This document shows positions 36,775 to 50,447 of a DNA stretch of 64,000 nucleotides, one piece after another. Origin of the DNA: Chamaea fasciata. Taxonomy: Eukaryota; Chordata; Aves; Passeriformes; Sylviidae. Where the stretch lies: positions 54,401,563 to 54,465,562 of the forward strand of contig JARCOQ010000005.1 in the NCBI GenBank assembly GCA_029207755.1. The letters run 5' to 3'. The position numbers and the translations under genes are program-made. The first letter of the stretch is position 1, and the number at the start of each line of letters is the position of its first letter. Under the pieces are notes generated by a model. It was not told the DNA's origin. It did not search any database and worked only from the letters and a program-made list of their open reading frames with translations.

Positions 36775-39539
36775 TTACCAGCACAGGTGCTCCATGCACT
36801 TCATTCTTCTTGACAGGATTTTTGGGGTTACTTCATGAGTACTTCACATGGCATCAGGCATTCCTGTGATCTCAAAAAATCAGCTGGACCAGCTGAAAAT
36901 GTAGCTTTGAGCATAACAAGAAGCACTAGTATATGATGGACTTGTGAGAGCTGGATCCATATGTGAGAGCTTGATCTCTTGGCAGTCTGTGTTGTCAGGG
37001 ACCAGAAGAAAACACCCAGCCTAAGATGGGAGCTCAGTGTGTGCAGAGTGTGATTAAACATCTCAGTATCTCTCCATGGGTCCTCTATGTTTAGATTTGA
37101 TTCACACTCTTCCCCTATGTCCCTTATGAAAATGGGAGCAGTTTTTTACAGTAGTGCAATAATGGCAAGAGGGGCACCTTGTGGGATATTTGAACATCAC
37201 CACTGGAGAGCAAATCCAAGAAAAGCAGACAAAAGGCAGAGGCTTCCCTGTGGTTGAAAGGTTCAGCTTTGTGAATGCTGATACAGACCTATTTTGTTTA
37301 CACACTTGCTAATTGATGGTGTTTGCCTAGCTGTCTCACTAGACTAATGGTTAGTTTTCCTCTGTAAATAAGACAATCTGTGGTTAGAGTAGAACAGAAT
37401 CTCTCACTGTGAGTTTGTCAAGTAAATGCAGATTGCAAAATACAAATATCTACTCTGTCCTGTGAGCAAAATCCCGCATTGTAATTCTGCTAAGAGTTGT
37501 CTGGTTGAGCAATAAACCTCCTGTGAAACACACAGGGTCGAGAAAATACAGGTGGTGAATTTGAAATCCGTGAGTAATTTCAGACTTTTTGGTTACATCC
37601 AGCTGGTTTGTGTTGCTGAAAGCATCATTGCTTTCCCAGAGTAAGAAGAAAGGACAGTTTTGGAGTAGATCACCTAGCATTTGTCTGATGAGGTGTTGGG
37701 TGCGCAGCCCTCAGAGGATGCTGCAGACCAAGAGGTTTCATGGGATAGGGACCATGGGAAGCAAATATGGCTTATTCCAGTGAGGATAAGGATGGTAATC
37801 CTGGAGTAAGAGTAAGGCAATACCATAAAATTGTGCTTGCTTATATGTTATGATGATGCTAATTTACATTTTATGGTGACACACTGCCTGTGCTGACTGC
37901 TTAATCCTTAGGAGAACTTAGCACCTGCTAGCTCCTGTGGCTCTTGCAAGTGGTTGTGAGACCACTGAGGTCTGCGCTGAGGACCTCTCCCCCATCACCC
38001 TGAAAGGCAGCTCACAGAACTAGTCCAGACACCTGGTGCTTTAGGTGAGAGAAATTCCATTTTTGTGTGGCAGCAGCCAAAGTTGCAATGCAGAGGTGTG
38101 TAAAAGGACTGATCACTTCCAGTGACTGGGAGTTCAGAAGGTGCCTCAGAAAGCTCATGAGCAGCTTTATGTTCACTCCAGGCTTTTCCTGCTCTGCTCC
38201 TCTGTGCTGGCACAGAGCAGAGCACTGTTCATATCTCACCCCTACCTGCTGCCCTGGCCTGTCATGCACAACATCCTTAATTAGCAAAATCATGAGAATG
38301 AGACAACACATTAAATTGCTGATGTGGATGAGTATTTCAGGGACATTTCTCTTTTAGTCAGTGAGAAAACAAAACTGAAGATGTGTCAGCATACTCACAA
38401 CAGCATCACTCAAGATGACCATGCACGTGATTAAGCAAATTGCTTTCAGGGAAGTGACTCATTGCTTTGGGTTTGCCTTTTTATTTTCTTCTTGCATTAT
38501 ACATAATAAGCATATAAATGTGTTTTTGTTTATAGATGGCTCTGGGACAAAAATACACACTGTGTGCATCATCAGTTAGGTAATCCTTGTCTGCCTTTAT
38601 CCAAGGGTGCAGACATCAGGAAAGCACAACTGAAAGATGACCATCATGGAATAATTATGTTTCAGTGTCTCCTCATATTGAATCAGATCATTTTGATGGA
38701 GGATAGCTTCTTGACGATTGCTCTCCCTGAGCATCTCTTAAAAGTTGTGAGACTCAGCATGTCTTGCCTTGCTGTATTTATTCTAAAGTATTCAGACCTA
38801 TCTTGTCCTGTTGTTCTGGTTAATTTGTTAATGGATAATTGATTTCAAGGGAGAGGAAAGTTTCCTGTATATAGTCAACTTTACAATCCTGCCTGCCTGG
38901 ATATGTAGGATGGCAAGATACTGGCTCCCAGATCCTATTTCTGATCTTCCACCTCCTCCCAGCAGGTATCTGATGTCCTGGTTTACCATGTGTCCCAGCC
39001 AACAATTATGCCTGAGCAAGTCAATACTGAACAGGTGTCCCAAGGTGCAGCTTATCAGGTGCAGATTATCATTTCAATTCTAGCAGGTTCAGGGACTTGT
39101 GTGCTCTACAGAAACACACAGCCAGTCACTGTAGGAGAAGAAAGTTGGGTTAGTGGCTTTTTGCCTATTTTCCCCCACTAACCAGGAATTGAGAGCTATA
39201 AAACGTCCCTTGTGATCTGCAACAAGTCATTAGTTGAATTTGCTGTTGTCTGTAAAGAAATAATGTTTCACTGCCATTTGTGCCCCTGAAAGTCAGCCTT
39301 CAGTTCACTGGGCCTCTGTAGCCATTTGCAAGTTGTTTCAATTTAGGAGCATGGGACAAGCCTTAGAAATCCTCTCTGCTTAAGAACATTAAGAAGCATT
39401 TCAGTTCTCATAAAAAGTGAATGCTGAGCAAAGGTAATTTGAAAATTATTGCTGTGATTATCAAACTGCAGTACCAGTAAATAATGTGGTATTATAAATG
39501 CAGTAAATAATTTGCATCCAATCTCCACATTTTATTACA

Positions 39540-40950
39540 GTGTCTGTCTGGAATTTGAAGTGCTTCATCCCATCCAGTTTCTGTAGCTCAGCCCTGGGGG
39601 AAGATCAGGGTTTGCTGGTTTTGTTAACTCTTGAAAGCAAAAATCAAAGACGGCAATTGCATCAACTTCCTACAACCTGGGGTGGAGGGGGCTCCCTTCT
39701 CAATGGCTTCAGTGCCAAATTCAAATCCTCCTTTCACCCCACAACCAAATCCTTTGAAGTTTAACCCTGGTTTTGTCACTGATAACCCTCCTAAGGCTTC
39801 AGAGAAAATACTCTGTACAGCAGGCAAGAGCCCAGGGCTGTATCCAGCTCCAGCAAGGCAGCTCAGACAAGCCAAGCTGGCAGGACCTTGCTGTGCCAAG
39901 TGCATCCTGCTGGTGACTCACCTGTGTGGCTGGGTCAATGGCACGGTGAACTATTTCCCTACTTACCTGAACTGCAGGTGCTCGTGGGACGTGTGCATAG
40001 GTTTTGCTTTTGCTAGAGAGAAGCATAGCAAAGTCTGGTGAGTGCTGACACGGCCCCATGCTTGCATTATCCATTATTGTTTATTGTGGGAATGCAGATG
40101 AATGGTTCTGTACCTCGTTTGCCATATGGCTGACAGCTCGGCAGAGCCTGAGGTCTCCAGCTGTCACACAGCTGACAGCAGCATGTGGCTCACTCTCCTC
40201 TTGCCCCCACTCGAGATGTTTTGAGGCTGAACTGGATCTGTGTCGCTACATGCCATCAATTCACCACTTGGCTTGCCTAAGAAGCTGTCGCAGCTGCTTG
40301 TGGCTGACATCTTTCAGTTACCAGTGTGAAACAGCCTCTGAGGGCCCACCACTGAGTTCTGTGTCTGCCTCTGGGTGGTTACATGGGAATGAGCAGATAA
40401 GATTGCTTTTTTCTCCCATTGTGCCTATTGTGGTTATTCCTCAAAAGGCTGGGGCTGCTTTTCTGAGTTTAGAAGAATGTGAGTGTAAGAGATGGCTCTG
40501 CAGGCCACCAATGTGTGTGCTCTCTCAGTGTCATCCCACAGGACAAGTGGGTACCCTGGAGCAGTGGGATTATGTTTGGATGCCTGTGCACCTGTGTTGT
40601 TCAGCATTTCCCCCTAATCATGACAGTCACCCCTCTGCTTCAACATCTGATGCTCTTTCTGTCAAAGGTGGAAGAGGATTTGCCCTTCCTCATCAGTGTC
40701 AGCATATGCAGTGCACTGTCACATGGTTTCTCTCTGAATTTCCTGCAGCTAATGAGGCTGCCATTGTACAACAGCTGCAACAGAGGAGCCGGATTCATCT
40801 CCACTACTTCCTTCTCCTGCATTCTGCTCACACAGTGCTTTTTCAGAGTGATCTGTTCCAAGGGAATGTGTAACCAGCTGTTGTCAGGATGGACCCACAT
40901 TATGGACCCATACTGGTCCCATGTATGGCCAAACCAAGTTCAGGAGTAGC
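39540..40950 (+). other. ORF-rich block of unknown origin, possible retroelement or gene relic
   Basis: About 1.4 kb with noticeably higher GC than its flanks and unusually long open frames: plus-strand 39631-40041 (136 codons), 40058-40873 (271 codons) and 40479-40949 (156 codons), plus minus-strand 39624-39905 (93 codons). The 271-codon frame is cysteine- and histidine-rich without a spaced zinc-finger or knuckle pattern that I can identify, and has no signal peptide, catalytic motif or family resemblance I recognise. A good plus-strand acceptor-like tract (CATTTTATTACAG) ends at 39540. It might be remnant coding sequence of a mobile element, a host pseudogene, or a chance cluster in GC-richer DNA. 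Confidence 0.2.
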
Positions 40951-41103
40951 AGCTGATACACTGCACACACCTTCCAAACCATCAGTACAGGTCAAATCTT
41001 CAGCATCCTGTAGCCTGGCCATGATAATGAAGATTCCCTAGGGAGGGCAGACTCAGAGATGCTTCTGCTGATCAGAACTTTTTATAGATTACATAATCTA
41101 CTT
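40951..41103. other. Short unique spacer before CR1
   Basis: Nothing recognised. Confidence 0.5.
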
Positions 41104-41495
41104 CATAGACTCATAGAATCTCAGAATGGCCCGGGTTGGAAGTGACCTGAAAGATTATCTTGTTCCAAACCCCCTTCCACTATCCCAGCTTGCTCCAAGC
41201 CCCATCCCACCTGGCCTTGGACACTGCCGGGGTTCCAGGGGATCCCACAGCTTCTCTGGAAAACCTGTGCCAGGGCCTCCCCACCCTCACAGGGAACATT
41301 TCTTCCTCATATCCAATTAAACCTCCTCTCTATCAATGTGAAGCCATTGCCCCTTGTCCTATCACTCCAGGCCCTTGTCAAGAGTCTCTCTCCACCTTTC
41401 CCTTCAGGCACTGCAAGGCCACAATGAGGTCACCCCAAAGCCTACTCCTCTCCAGGCTGAACAATTCCAATTCCCTCAGCCTTTCCTCACATCTC
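41104..41495 (-). mobile_element. CR1 LINE fragment, minus orientation, about 390 bp
   Basis: Begins with 'catagactcatagaatctcagaatgg' and 'gggttggaagtgacctgaaagat', then 'ccttggacactgccggggttccaggggatcc', 'ccacctttcccttcaggca' and 'ggctgaacaattccaattccctcagcc'. All are CR1 3'-region blocks in reverse order. It is 5'-truncated. The 125-codon frame across it is a repeat artefact. Confidence 0.93.
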
Positions 41496-44400
41496 AGAGT
41501 GCAGTGCATTGTGTCTTTCTTTAGGTGGTTCTCCTAAAAGGACCCCGTGAAGTTTTTGGTCAGTTGCAGGGTATATCAGGAGAACACAAGAATCTGTTGA
41601 CTGACAGGCAGCCAATTCATCAGATCCATGCAGTGATGGTTTGTTCAGGGTGGTTGCAGTAGATGTAATTGGCTGCCATAATGCATGGGCATGAGTCAGT
41701 TAGCCTGGATTTAGCCTCAAAAACATTCAAAGCAGGCAGAGCACATCCACACCATAACTACTCTGCTGTGCTCTGGAGCTAATTTTAGTGTCAGAACATA
41801 GTTGTAGATACACTTGTAGCAGATAAGGAGCTTCATTTGAGAATTTGCTGCATTTGTGCATTGGTACCAGCAGCATCACCTCACAGAGAGATGGCCCCAC
41901 CGTGGGTGTCCCAGAGCAGTGACCTCAGAATGATGGCCTGTTCCCACCAGGTGTGGGGCAGTGGGCATGCCAGGGTGTGGGTGAGGAGCTTGTTTTCTCC
42001 TTGCCAGGCTGCACCTCTGTGCTGAGCTGCACAGCCTCTCTGGAGACCCAGCAGATGCAGCCCTGTACAACAGTGACATCCTCCTTTAGCCTGTGTCCCT
42101 CACATTCAACACAGGGAGCCCCTATGGCTGCCTTGACTGATTTGGCTTTCCAAGTTCAGTTTAGACACAAACCTAGGCTGGGTCCAATTAGGCTTTTCAA
42201 AGGGATCTAGGCAAGCCTGAATCCCTCTTTTTTCAGTCTTGTTCTCACAGACTTTATAAGATCCCAAACTGAGATTCAGCTTTTCTAACACATTGTTTAT
42301 GCTTGTCTTCATGTTTTCCTCCTCCAATCTAAAAATTCACATTTTGCTTTCTGTATGTGCTTTTCTTTTTTTTTTTTCCTTTCTTTACTTGGCTCTTGGG
42401 CATGATATGCAGGCAGGCTGTTAATGCTGGCCTTGCTTCACCCTTCAGCAGCACCTGAGCAATTCTTTCCAAGCTGGCATCAAGATCTGTTTCCAGACCC
42501 CTTTCATGATCTGGCCCCACCTTTTTTAACACTTTTTGCCAACAGAAAGGTTTCATGCAGCCTGGGCAAGGATTTTATGCCCGAGAGCTGAAGTCTGTCA
42601 GCTCTTTGTTCCAGCTGTAGAGACAATCTCTTTTCAGCATCAAATGTAGGTGTGTCTCCTGATCTGGTTTCCAGCTTCTAACAACAAAAGGACAAAACAA
42701 AAGGGCTTCTGTTCTCAGATAGTTTCAGAATAAGGTGAAGTGCTATATTTCTTGCAGTCATATCACTTCAAGTGATTTTGCCCTTGAGGACAGCATTACC
42801 TCACACACAAGAGAACGTCTGTGTGCTGAAATGTCAGGCCTCATGAGACAAAGATTTCTCTTTGAAAATGCTGTAGCTTTCCACAGTTCTCCCTCCCAGA
42901 TGATATTTTATTGGTTATTGTACATGGTTTTGCACAGGTTTCCTTAACACAGTGGACAGTTTTTATTTAACACAAGGGAGGGATCAGTCACAGCAAGTGG
43001 AGCAGCCAGGTAAAACTGCTTTAACACCGGCGTTCTCCTGCACAGCAGCGTGTTTGCAGAGCCCGGCTTTCCCCCTGGCACATTCTTGTTTAACAAATAT
43101 CTCAATCTCTATGGCTCTGCTTCAGCTCTGCCTTGTTTGTCTTGTCTTTCCCTGGTGCAAGTTCAGAAGGGCAGCACCTGCTTTCCTGTTTGTACATCAG
43201 TGCCTTCACCTCAGCCAGGGGCTCTTGACACTGTGAGCTGCAGAAGCAGCATCTCCTTAGGCCATAGCTGGAGAATGGGAACACAGCTGACATCTGATTC
43301 CCCAGTTAATCCACAGGCCCCATGCTAATTGCCTTTACACACTAGGCTGCACAGCCTAAGTGCAGGAAAACAGCTTGTGTCAATCCGGGGAACAGCTAAT
43401 GAGAATAACCAGCCATTAACACATCAAATCAGATAATAAATGCTGGAGAGCACATCTGATGGCTCAGAGCCTCTTGTAATTTGTGAGAGTTGTCGGTTTT
43501 TTACTTCCCAGTAAAAAAGCAGACACTCCTGCACAACTTGGCTTCACAGGAAGTGGCTTTTCTTTGGATTGTAGATCAAATAAAACAGTATGGTGAATTA
43601 CAGCAGCTGGGGTTAAAATCCTAGACTTACTCATTAAAACTGTAGTCTTCCAAGGCCATGTTTCACTCTGCAGGTCAAGGACTTCAGAGCCAGCTGGAGA
43701 AAGCTGGGGAGTCTGGAGATCTGTCAGTCCAAACACTTTTACCAACAGGCTCAGGTGTGGGGACTGGGGGAGAAGGGGCAGAAAACCAAGCAGTGAAGTG
43801 TGCCAGAGTGCCCTCGTGCACTGCATTACCCTGGCCTAACTCATGTAGGGTTTCTGTATGTGAAGATTGCTTAGCATTAGTCCTTACCATAACCACAGAG
43901 AAACTAAGGAAACACATCTGGAAATAAACTACCTGGAGCTAAAACTTTGGGAACGGCGATTGGTGGAGTTTTCTAAACTTTGGTTAGATATTTTGTTTGC
44001 CAGTCTCAAAGCTCTCCCCAGTCAATTATGTATCTGTGTGGCATCTTTCCACAGTAGAAATTGGCAGTTGCTGAAAAGCCCTTCTCTTTGGTGTGGGAAA
44101 TAGCCAAAAATCAGTAGCCTGGAGAGTATAAATGCGGAAAATGAAGACTGCTGGGTGGTGGTTAAGCTGGACAGTGGTGAGAAGGGAACTTGTATAGGCA
44201 GTGCCATCACTAGCTGGGATTTGCTGTTCCTCTTCCAGATGAAGCTGCTGTAGGATCTTTCATGACCCATTCCCATCACTAGTAGTGTTACTGGAGTGGG
44301 TGAGAACCTTTCAGCATCTAAGTTCATCCAAGAAAGAAGTCTTGCAGTGGCACAGAGCTGCTGGACACCTTTCTTGGGTATTTGCTCCAGCAGATGGACA

Positions 44401-46951
44401 CTTGGAAGGGACTGGAGCTGACTGCTGCCTCATCCAGCTGTTTTGCAGAGCACAGAGCTTTTTTGTCTTGCAAGTGTCTCCTAAACACAGCTGATTCCCT
44501 CCTGCACCATGTTTTCCTCTGATAAACCACTGAGACAGTGGCCTTTCTCCTGCTTCAGGGCTTTTTTAGGATGGATCTCTTCCCTCCTGGTACAGCACTG
44601 TGGAGGAAGACACTGCTCACTTTGTTGTGTCTTTTGTGTGCATCCACTATGGGATAGAAGACCACAGTTCCCACCTAGGGGCAGAGCAACATACCAGGAT
44701 CTGCAGCCAGACCATTTTCCATATAAAGCCATCTTCTAAAGCATTGTTCTTCTTTTCAATGTACTCATGTGGCTGTAGAGCTGGAATAATTTAGGTATGG
44801 TTTGGTGTTGAGGCAGATTGATTGTATTCCAGCCATGCATTGTGCCAGGATGCTCTTTCCTGCCAGTTTTTAATGTCACTCAGAAGCAGCACATGCCCAC
44901 AGCTCGATTTCCTCACCTGTCCCAGGGCATTATTAGTTTGGCATAATCAAGCAGTTGACAGCAGCTGCCTGGGTGAGTTTCGCGGGAAGGACTGGCAAAA
45001 ATATTTCCTCTTCCACCAGAGGACATATTTGAAATACTGGTGGATATATAAAACCTGCTTCATTGCATGGAAAGGCAGCAAGGATCCTTTCTTGGGGAGC
45101 GATTGAGAGCTCCACAGATGAAAATCCTGCTGACAAGTTTCAGTTATCACTAAAATAAAAATATAATGTGTTTTTCAGTTATTTCTCCATTTGCCAAGAT
45201 CTGATCCCAAAATGAAAAATACCAGAGGAAAAGAACTCTTTATGAAGATTACAGGAAAATTGTCCCATGAAATTTGAGACCTTCAATTAGTCCACATCAG
45301 GTCTTCAAGGGGCAGAGAACATAATTTCTGTGGCTCTAACTTGTTTTCAAATTGCTTTGGGCCATTTCCAGCCAGCCTAAATTCCGGCTAAATGTCTGTG
45401 CCTGTAGTGGGTTTAGTGCCTCTGGAGAGCAATTCAGAAAGCCTGAGGGAAGTGCAAGAGTGAGTGTTTTGAGTCAGACAGCAGGAAACAGGAGACAAAG
45501 ATGACACTTGGTGGCATTTAAGCCAGCTGAATATGCCCATTTTCTTCTATTTGTTTTTTCTAATGGTGATACCAGCTGATGTGCTTAAACATTTACTTCT
45601 GTCTTCTCTTTTTTAGGAGATGGGCTGTGTAGGAGGAGGAAAGAATTCTTTTCTTCTAAGGGGCATAAGGTACAAACTCAACCTCTGTCCAGTTGGATGC
45701 TGTAAGATCCTCCCAGAAGGAGGATCTTGTCCATGGTTCACATTGTATCTCACGAGGAAGTGGGACTTACTTCTAAGTGACTACAAGACCAGCAATTCAG
45801 AAACAATCACCCATCTGAGCTGCACAGGTTAAAAGATAATAAATATTTGTACAGTAATTGGAATATCAAATAAAAGGACATACAAAGTCCTAGTCAGGAG
45901 GGAAGCAGGTGGTGCTATGTCAGAGTAACCCTTTGTGGGCTGGATCTCTGCATCCTCCTTTATGCAGTGCCAGGGGCTGTTGGTGCACTGGAATACTCCG
46001 TGGTCTCCTGGATTTTCATATTAATGATGTTGTTGACCACGGGAACATTATGCCTGTCGTCCTACCAGCCCTTCTCAGGAGGAAAATTATGGAAAGCATG
46101 GGTGTGAACCACATTGATTGTAGGGCCAGTGCCAATCCTCCATCTAAAATATTTCATTTTAGACCATAAAAAGTTCTGTCAGAGTTGCTGTGTGGCTCTG
46201 GAGACCTAAGAGCCTTGATATTTTAGGAAGGTCCTTTTTCAGTCATCAGACAGCAAGAGCCACTTTCAGTTCTTCAGGGAATTAAAACCAAAACACCCAG
46301 TGATGTCAAACTATGACATCTCTCCTCTCTGGGGACTGCAGCCTACCAGAAGACTGCTGGGAATAGGGAAGGAAAGGCAGAGAAAAGTAAAGTAATTTGG
46401 GCAGTGGAAACCAAACTGCCTTTTTCTAACCCCTGCTCCTGGGTTTAACACCAGAGGCACTAATGGCATGTCCAGCCTGTGACCCCAGGGTGCTCAGCTC
46501 CAGCCAGAGGTGTTAGATAAACCCACAAATCCTTCCTCTCCCACATTTGCCTTCTGCTGAGGCTTTCGGGAGGATTTTGTCTTGCTCCCAGAACAGACCC
46601 AACCTTCTCCTTTGTGAGAGGCACTGGCTTTGCTGTCATGTTTCAAACTGAGAACTCCTTGCTGCCCTACAGGAAAGTGTGCCATGAGCATGGGCAAGTC
46701 TCTGACATCCCATTTCCTTCTTCCTTGACTCCAGCCCCTGCACTGTCTCCACACTCACAGCTCTGGGAAGGCATTAAAAACTGGCTTGTTTCTTTCTATC
46801 TTTGCTACTTGCATGGCTCTTTACACTGCAATATTTAAATACTTTTAATGGATTTATCTTCCCAGTATCACACTAAAATAGGGAAGGGCCATTATCCAGA
46901 ATTTACAGATAAGTAATTAAGACATAGGAGCCTTAATTCCTCGATTCTGGG
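41496..46951. other. Non-coding unique sequence
   Basis: No gene recognised. Overlapping short frames occur on both strands (up to 120 codons). The minus-strand frame at 42329-42556 is somewhat protein-like and listed separately. A T-rich tract lies at about 42362-42400. A run of GC-richer sequence at 41840-42120 has no coding signature. Confidence 0.5.
42329..42556 (-). other. Short lysine-rich open frame, identity unknown
   Basis: A 75-codon minus-strand frame with plausible codon choice in its first two-thirds (MKPFCWQKVLKK..., then an acidic and leucine-rich stretch) and a poly-lysine end produced by the T-rich tract on the plus strand. A stop lies 8 codons upstream in frame. No splice sites or family resemblance were seen, and chance is likely. 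Confidence 0.08.
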
Positions 46952-47462
46952 ATGCATCAAAACCAGTGTGACCAGCACAGGGAAGAGGTTCTGCCCCTCT
47001 TCCTGGTGTGCTGCATCCAGCTCTGGGTCCTCAGCACAGGAGAGGCATGGAGCTGTTGGAGTGAGTCCAGAGGAGGGCCATCAATCAGAGGGATGGAGCA
47101 GCTCTCCTGTGAGGAAAGGCTGAGACAGCTGGGTTTTCTCAGCCTGGAGAAGAGAAGGCTCCAGGCAGGCACTGTTGGAGCCCTCCAGCACCTAAAAGGG
47201 GTTTATAAGAATGATGAGGACAAACATTTTGTCAGGGCCTGATGTGATAAGACAAGGAGTAATTGGTTTTAAATTGTAAGAGGGTTGATTCAGACTACAT
47301 ATAAGGAAGAAATGGCTTTACACTGGGGGTGATGAAACGCTGGCACAGGTTGCCCAGAGATGTGGTGGATGCCCTGTTCCTGGAAACATTCAAGGCCAGG
47401 CTGGTGGGGGCTCTGAGTAACGTGATCTGGTCGAAGATGTCCCTGCCCATGGAGGTTCAAAG
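46952..47462 (+). mobile_element. CR1 LINE fragment, plus orientation, about 510 bp
   Basis: The longest CR1 copy here. The blocks in order are 'tgctgcatccagctctgggtcctcagcacagg', 'gtccagaggagggccatcaatc', 'cctggagaagagaaggctccagg', 'ggctttacactgggggtgatgaaacgctggcacaggttgcccagagatgtggtgga' and 'gatgtccctgcccatggaggttc'. It is 5'-truncated. The terminal ATTCTRTGAT motif is degraded, so the 3' boundary is approximate. Confidence 0.92.
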
Positions 47463-48022
47463 AGCAGGGTTTTCCCTGGTTTTATGATTACAGTTATAAA
47501 CATAGCATGACCTTTACACGGAAAGACTATTACAACATATAATTATATGGAAGTGAAAAAAAGGGAAAAGATTTGCTGCTTCACAGATAATTTGCTGTTG
47601 CTTTTATATTCCCCAGCCTTATAAAGAGCATTTGTGAATTTTCTCTCCTAATGCTCCAGCAGTAGCTCTCCTTTGAGCTTCTTATCTGTCAGCTAAAGCA
47701 TTTTAGATAATGCTTTTCCCATACACCCGACTTTTCAAGCACCTTGTGCATGCAAACCTGTGAATGAAAGTGGCAACTGCTCTGTGTCTCTCATGCAGCA
47801 ACCTAAGCACCTTCTTTCATTCTGTTTTCTGTATGAATACAGGATCGTTTCCAACTTGTGCACCCTCAGAAGCTTAGGGGTGAGTGGTACTTCCACTGTA
47901 TTTTTGCCAACGAATATTTATATACACAGCAGTCTTTGGCAGGATTAGATATTCCAACAACTGGAATGCACCTACACAGATCCCTGTGATAAAAAGAACT
48001 CTCTCTCTTTTGAATGAGGCAA
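47463..48022. other. Unique spacer between CR1 copies
   Basis: AT-rich, with no gene or motif recognised. Confidence 0.5.
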
Positions 48023-48285
48023 GAAAATCATAGAATCACAGAGCGGTTCGGGTTGGAAGGGACCTCGGACATCTACCAGTTCCAACCTCCCGCCATGGGC
48101 AGGGACACCTTCCACTAGCCCAGGTTGCTCAGAGCCCTGTCCAGCCTGGCCTTGGACACTGCCAGGGATCCAGGGGAAGCTACAGCTTCTCCGGGCAACC
48201 TGTGCCAGGGCTCCACCACCCTCACAGGGCAGAATTTCTTCCTAATATCCAATTAAAACTATCCTCCTTCAGGTTAAGACCACTG
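48023..48285 (-). mobile_element. CR1 LINE 3'-end fragment, minus orientation
   Basis: Begins 'tcatagaatcacagagcggttcgggttggaagggacctcgg', then 'gccatgggcagggacaccttcc', 'ccttggacactgccagggatccagggg' and 'tcacagggcagaatttcttcctaatatcc'. The high match to the consensus marks this as one of the youngest CR1 copies in the window. Truncated at about 260 bp. Confidence 0.94.
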
Positions 48286-50447
48286 AATATATGCATTTAA
48301 TATCTGGCAAACATAAGCTTTGGCTGATGAGACCATGACTGGTTTGCAGGCAGAGAAATGCAGTTACTCGTTTGCTCTTCAGGCACATTTCAGAGCACGT
48401 CTAGAAATTCTCCTTCAGTCCCCCCAGTCCAGTGCGTCACAAGCTTTATGCTTATTTTCTTCTGGAGCATCCAGCTGCAGTGCTTTGAGGTGAGGACACC
48501 AGTCAGTCCTAGGGTCTAATGTCTGTTTGGAGCAATGGGTACTTGGCTGAGGGAGACCTGAATCCCTGCTCAGATTCCAGAGTGGAATCTGGGAGTTTTG
48601 TAAAGCAGTGTAACCGTCAACAGTTCTGATTTTTATCCCTTCCATTTTAGTTCAAATTTAAAAACTAAAGCAGGGAATGTAGGGGGCTCTTCACCTCATA
48701 AATGCATCTGTAAGGGACACATTATTTTAAAAGGCTATTTTTTTGAGAAAGTACCTGCAGCAAGAGAGCTAACTTCAGTAACTATCCCCTAACATTTACG
48801 AAGGGCATTGTAAATTGATGGAGCATAAACCACGATGGTTGTCCAGTGAGAAGGTTGATTTCCCTCTGTCCTTTACCAGTGTTTCACCTACAGACCTGTG
48901 AGGACGATTTCTGGTTTGGAGATAAGATTACCCAGGTGAACACTATCTGAAAGGGATAAAGAAGGAGAGCAACTAGTCTGAGTTATTAAAACATGAGAAT
49001 AGCTTAATTTCATCCTCTGCTCTCTGCTGACTCACTTTGACCTTGAGCAAGGCCTCTTTATGTTTTCCTGACTGTAAGAAAGGAGTAATAATATTTTTCT
49101 GCTTCCTGGAAAAGGATGTGAATATAGTTCAGCCTTTCTAAGGTGCTCATATGGAAGGCACAGGGGGGACACACAAAGTTCTTTTTCCACGTAGCACATG
49201 CAGGAAGACTTACAACCACAATATCCATAGCATCGCAAACTTCCATTCAGGTTGTGTTGCCCCACACAGGACATTACCTTTTTTTACCCCTCTATAATTG
49301 CCTTTTTTTTTCCCTCCCCCCACCCCTGAAAAAGTCAATCAAAACAACTCTTCAGTTCCAAGATTTGAGCTTGGAAACAAAAACCACAAATTTTTGTCCT
49401 CTTAGAAACAGTTTGATGATTTTGCTTAAAGAGATTCTGGCATCACTGTCTGATTAGGGGCAGTGCCTACTGATTTGGGGTAAAATCCCTTTTAGATCTT
49501 CTGTCAAAAAACATCGGGCAAGGAAGTGCTCGGCAATGGAGAACCCTGGAAATGTCACTGCTGCCACGCTTGAGCCTCTAATGAGGTTATAATTTGATGG
49601 TGGAAAAAGTTCTGGGCAATCAGAAATTTTAGCAGTATTTAGCAGTATGTTGCAGTATTTCAGGTAGGAAGGAGACCTGTATTCTGAAATGAGGATTTTG
49701 GAAACTCTGTGGACAGGTGCACTGTGTGTGGTTTTGTACAAGAGAAAGTATTACTTCTTTGAACCTGTCAGAGTGACTTTGATTCCTGAGAAGGTTCTGA
49801 AACAGCTGTTAAAAAATAACTTTGTAAGTACCTCAATGATATAAACTGATAAAGGAAATAGCCAACAAGGATTGTTGAGAATGGATCATTTCAAGCCTGT
49901 GGAGTTCCTGCCTCTGGCTGCTTAAGTGGCCTAGTGAAGAAAGGAGGATACAACTCATGTAGTATAATCTCAATCCCAGTGATATTTCTGGCACTTCTTC
50001 ATGACATTCCCAAGAGCAAACTAAGGAAATACAGTGTTGATGTGGTTGTGAGAAGAAAGGTGGTTGGTGGTTGGTGGTTGCTCCCAAAGAGTGCTCACAG
50101 CTCTTTTATGATGCTCTGTGTCTGGCCCTGGCTCTGTTCAGCACTGCCCGGTCTGGAGGACAGAGAGAGAATATGGTCACAGTGTTAGGAACTGGGAAAA
50201 TAAATCAAGGTTGCAAGTACTGTGGACACAAGCATCAGAATTCAACACATGCTTGAAAATGTAGAGAGAATCTGAAATGAAAGCAGCTAAAATGCAGCAA
50301 AGACAAAGTCTTTCCCCTTTCAGAGAAGATGTTCAGTAAACAAGCACAAAAATGGAAGTTATCAGCTAGGAAGCATCACAGCAGATTTTTCTGACTGCAC
50401 CCCACTGATTTAAGGTAGCATTTTGTCTCTTAACACCTTAATGGGAG
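48286..50447. other. Non-coding unique sequence
   Basis: No gene recognised. A short GGTGGTT tandem lies at about 50059-50080, and an imperfect GCAGTATTT repeat at 49630-49662. Confidence 0.5.

Larger units (their letters stand above)
29951..39539. other. Long AT-rich non-coding stretch
   Basis: About 9.6 kb with dense stops in all frames; open frames stay at or below 107 codons and resemble nothing known. Local features are an A28 run at 33880-33907, a 15-bp duplication (AAAGAAACATTAAGT-like) at 33590-33625 and a three-copy 20-bp repeat at 36715-36774, the first and last listed separately. No conserved exon or RNA gene was recognised. Conserved non-coding enhancers cannot be judged from a single sequence. 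Confidence 0.5.

Noticed and set aside
41126..41537. Plus-strand frames of 64 and 125 codons
   Set aside because: Inside the minus-orientation CR1 fragment; repeat artefact.
46952..47242. 96-codon plus-strand frame
   Set aside because: Inside the plus-orientation CR1 fragment, in its 3' region rather than an intact ORF2.
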